Assembly: GCA_949292445.1 (NCBI GenBank)
Contig: CASEZU010000014.1
Coordinates: 1-8,691 of the forward strand
Reading direction: 5' to 3'
Source of the DNA: an uncultured Spirochaetales bacterium
GTDB taxonomy: Bacteria > Spirochaetota > Spirochaetia > Sphaerochaetales > Sphaerochaetaceae
DNA: 8,691 bases
Part shown: one piece after another, positions 6,754-8,691 of the stretch
Position numbering within the stretch: position 1 is the first letter of the stretch
How the letters are laid out: every line of letters begins with the position of its first letter
Notes under the pieces: generated by a model
Databases searched by the model: none
Told to the model about the DNA's origin: nothing
The model's input: the letters and a program-made list of their open reading frames with translations, nothing else
Translations under genes and position numbers: made by a program

Positions 6754-6779
6754 CATACAGTATAATGACATTCTGTATG
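6754..6779. repeat. Inverted repeat CATACAG / CTGTATG around a TATAATG core
   Basis: CATACAG (6754-6760) and CTGTATG (6773-6779) are perfect seven-base arms with a twelve-base spacer that begins TATAATG on the plus strand. The spacer of the neighbouring 6710-6737 repeat also contains TATAATG (6720-6726), so the two elements look like diverged versions of one design, with centres 43 bases apart. TATAAT resembles a plus-strand -10 box, but no convincing -35 lies at the right distance in either copy. Confidence 0.35.
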
Positions 6780-6884
6780 ATATGATCCGGCCTGCCGCTT
6801 TTCCGACGCAATGCCGGGATGGAGAAAGCTGGCGAATGGCTGCAGTCCCGCCGAACATAATCTTTGTAATATGTATGGGTTTGC

Positions 6885-6904
6885 GCGGGCTCCTGGCAGC
6901 CTGC
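6885..6904 (-). terminator. Small hairpin directly after the uvrA-like stop codon
   Basis: On the minus strand GCAGGCT and AGCCCGC can pair through seven bases, one of them a G-T wobble, with a six-base loop. The stem starts within the second of two tandem stop codons (TGA then TAG) that end the uvrA-like gene. It is followed by GCAAACCC rather than a run of T, so it is not a standard intrinsic terminator. It may stabilise the 3' end of the message or help ending with a factor; it may also be chance. Confidence 0.3.
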
Positions 6905-6906
6905 TA

Positions 6907-8691
6907 TCAGATTTTTCCGTATTCCAGCACTGCCTTCAGATAGCTTCCTGTGAGGCTTTCAGGCGCTGCAGCCACGTCTTCCGGAGTCCCTTGAGCGACA
7001 ATCCTGCCGCCTTCTTCTCCGCCGCCAGGCCCCATGTCAATTATGAAATCGCTGTTGGCCATGAGGCTCAGATCGTGCTCGATTACGATCACGGTGGCTC
7101 CGGCATTCACCAGTGTGCTGAACACGCTGATCAGATCCCTGACATCCGCCGGATGCAGGCCTATTGTCGGTTCATCGAATACGAACACTGAGCCTTCCTG
7201 AGTCCTTCCCATTTCCGAGGCAAGTTTCAGGCGCTGGGCTTCTCCGCCGGAGAGTGCAGGCGTATCCTCGCCCAGTGTCAGGTACCCCAGGCCCAGATCA
7301 TGCAGCACGGAGAGCTTTGAATGAATCTGCTTCATCGGGAAAAGAGGCAGTGCCTCATCGACAGTCATTTTCAGTATGTCAGGAAGGGAGAATGAGGTGC
7401 CGGAATCATCCGGTGACCACCTGATGCCCTCCGCTTCGGCACTGTATCTTGAACCGCGGCAGGAAGGGCAGGGAATGGTCACATCCGGCAGAAACTGCAC
7501 GTCAAGCGAGATAACTCCCGTACCATCGCACTCCGGACATCTCAAGCTGCCTGTATTATAGGAGAACGCGCCGGCCCCTTTCCTGTGTTCCTTTGCGCTG
7601 GCCTGGGCAGCGAAGAGCTTCCTGAGATCATCGAGTATTCCGCTGTATGTGGCGACTGTCGATCTGATGTTCGTCCCGATGGGGCTGGCATCGATGAGAT
7701 TGACCCGCTTTATACCCTCGGCCTCAGCTGATTCCACATGGTCAGGGATTTTTCCTCCTGAAAGAAGTGCATCCAGAGCAGGCACGAGGCTTTCCAGCAC
7801 CATTGTCGTCTTTCCTGATCCTGACACTCCGGTGATGGTAACAAGCCGTCCCTGCGGTATTGTGACATCGAGCGGCCTGACTGTATGTATCCTCCTGGTA
7901 CGCAGCCTGATCACACCTTTGCCGAAGAGATGTTCCTTCTCCGTTCTCTGCCTTGTGATGATGCGCTCTTTCCCGCTGAGGAACGGCCCGATTACTGAAG
8001 AAGGATTTCTCTCTATCTCACTGATACTGCCCGCGGCGATGATCCTTCCTCCATCCTTCCCGGCACCGGGACCGAGTTCTATCAGATAATCGGCGCTCTG
8101 CAGTATGTTTGTGTCGTGGTCGACCATCACGACTGAATTCCCGTCGCTGATGAGATCGCGCATCACTCCTTTCAGTCCCTCGATATTGGCGGGGTGCAGC
8201 CCTATCGAAGGTTCATCGAGTACATACAGCACTCCCGTTGTCCTGTTCCTGACAGCACGTGCAAGCTGCATCCGCTGTCTCTCGCCGGTGGAGAGCGTGG
8301 ATGCTGCCCTGTCCAGTGTCAGGTATCCAAGCCCCAGCTCCATGAGCCTTCCGGCGGCTCCTGCGAATGATTCTGCGAGGTTCTCAGCCATCGGACGCAT
8401 TGCCTCAGGAAGTGATGACGGTATTTCCCGTACCCAGTTCATGAGCGCTGAGAGAGGCATGGCCGCAGCCTCATCCAGGGACAGATCCATGATGCGCGGA
8501 GCTCTTGCCGCCTCAGAGAGCCTTGTGCCGTGGCAATCGGGGCAGACATCCTCTTTGAGGAACTTCTCCACCCGTTTCATTCCCTGTTCGTCCTTCACCT
8601 TCGCAAGGGCATTCTCGACAGTATATACAGCGTTGTAGTAGGTGAAATCCAGTTCTCCTGCCTGGTTGGTCTTCTTCGCCTTATAGATTAT
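6907..8691 (-). CDS. UvrA-like ABC ATPase (excinuclease subunit A family), C-terminal part
   Basis: The last 594 codons are visible; the frame is open to the right edge, so the GTG at 8598 is internal. UvrA proteins are tandem ABC ATPases that scan DNA for damage; shorter relatives without the UvrB-binding domain are known, some linked to drug tolerance. In visible residue numbers: a CPDC zinc half-site (50-53), first-domain signature LSTGERQ (133-139) and VLDEPSIGLH (157-166), second-domain Walker A GVSGSGKTT (288-296), a zinc module with CPEC (385-388) and CPSC (408-411), LSGGE (480-484), VFDEPTIGLH (504-513) and EHDL (538-541). The first signature has Thr in place of the second Gly of LSGGE. 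The spacing from Walker A to the zinc module resembles UvrA. Whether it is the housekeeping UvrA or a paralogue needs the missing N-terminus; the sequence diverges enough from standard UvrA that I favour a paralogue. It ends TGA TAG. Confidence 0.85.
   Translation of the reverse strand: MIYKAKKTNQAGELDFTYYNAVYTVENALAKVKDEQGMKRVEKFLKEDVCPDCHGTRLSEAARAPRIMDLSLDEAAAMPLSALMNWVREIPSSLPEAMRPMAENLAESFAGAAGRLMELGLGYLTLDRAASTLSTGERQRMQLARAVRNRTTGVLYVLDEPSIGLHPANIEGLKGVMRDLISDGNSVVMVDHDTNILQSADYLIELGPGAGKDGGRIIAAGSISEIERNPSSVIGPFLSGKERIITRQRTEKEHLFGKGVIRLRTRRIHTVRPLDVTIPQGRLVTITGVSGSGKTTMVLESLVPALDALLSGGKIPDHVESAEAEGIKRVNLIDASPIGTNIRSTVATYSGILDDLRKLFAAQASAKEHRKGAGAFSYNTGSLRCPECDGTGVISLDVQFLPDVTIPCPSCRGSRYSAEAEGIRWSPDDSGTSFSLPDILKMTVDEALPLFPMKQIHSKLSVLHDLGLGYLTLGEDTPALSGGEAQRLKLASEMGRTQEGSVFVFDEPTIGLHPADVRDLISVFSTLVNAGATVIVIEHDLSLMANSDFIIDMGPGGGEEGGRIVAQGTPEDVAAAPESLTGSYLKAVLEYGKI

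Larger units (their letters stand above)
6585..6906. other. Gene-free region between the uvrA-like gene and acpP
   Basis: This stretch of about 320 bases holds no coding region I can support. Its acpP-proximal half (about 6601-6790) is visibly richer in A and T than the genes around it and contains several inverted repeats, listed separately. The other half (about 6791-6906) is mixed in composition and has only a small hairpin just after the uvrA-like stop codon. Because both flanking genes read leftward, the region should contain the end of the uvrA-like transcript and the start of the fatty acid operon transcript. A 70-codon open frame on the plus strand (6731-6943) crosses it but has no recognisable features. 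Confidence 0.8.

Noticed and set aside
6720..6766. Plus-strand promoters at the two TATAAT hexamers
   Set aside because: At 16 to 18 bases upstream of each there is no hexamer close to TTGACA, and there is no plus-strand gene to transcribe.
6731..6943. 70-codon open frame on the plus strand across the intergenic region
   Set aside because: No ribosome binding site of note, no motif, and its end runs into the 3' end of the uvrA-like gene. Coding cannot be supported.

Overview
The window is a compact bacterial chromosome segment with every recognisable gene on the minus strand. Right to left (the direction of transcription) it holds the 3' part of a UvrA-like ABC ATPase gene (6907-8691, cut by the window edge), a gene-free regulatory region of about 320 bases (6585-6906), and a nine-gene type II fatty acid synthesis operon: acpP, fabK, fabD, fabG, fabF, accB, fabZ, accC, accD. 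The last gene runs off the left edge after 118 codons, so accA (separate or fused to accD) would be expected just outside.

The gene order is the one known from Bacillota (clostridia, lactobacilli, streptococci). FabK, a flavin-dependent enoyl-ACP reductase, in place of FabI also fits that group. DNA outside the intergenic region looks moderately G+C-rich (above half, judged by eye), and AGG/AGA arginine codons are common. A moderately G+C-rich anaerobic member of Bacillota is the best guess; genus or family cannot be named from this window.

The operon covers one full elongation cycle plus most of malonyl-CoA supply. AccB carries biotin, AccC carboxylates it, and AccD (with AccA) transfers the carboxyl group to acetyl-CoA. 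FabD moves malonyl onto AcpP, FabF condenses, FabG reduces, FabZ dehydrates and FabK reduces again. The genes are packed with overlaps of 1 to 19 bases or gaps of 3 to 18 bases, and three junctions have the form TGATG. This implies one transcript with translational coupling. FabH (initiating condensation) and a FabT/FapR-type regulator gene are not in the window. acpP is the first gene after the intergenic region.

The unexplained structure lies in the region upstream of acpP. It contains a perfect 9-base inverted repeat with a TTGACA hexamer in one arm, a small second inverted repeat, three alternating copies of an 8-base arm (ATGGCATA) that can pair in two exclusive ways, and a further 7-base inverted repeat. 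Three proteins also differ from their families: AccD has a C-x-C half-site in its zinc ribbon, AccC lacks most of the usual segment after the ECRINA motif, and FabD has GFSLG instead of GHSLG. I see no evidence of a mobile element, CRISPR array, phage gene, tRNA or rRNA, and no wholly new system.
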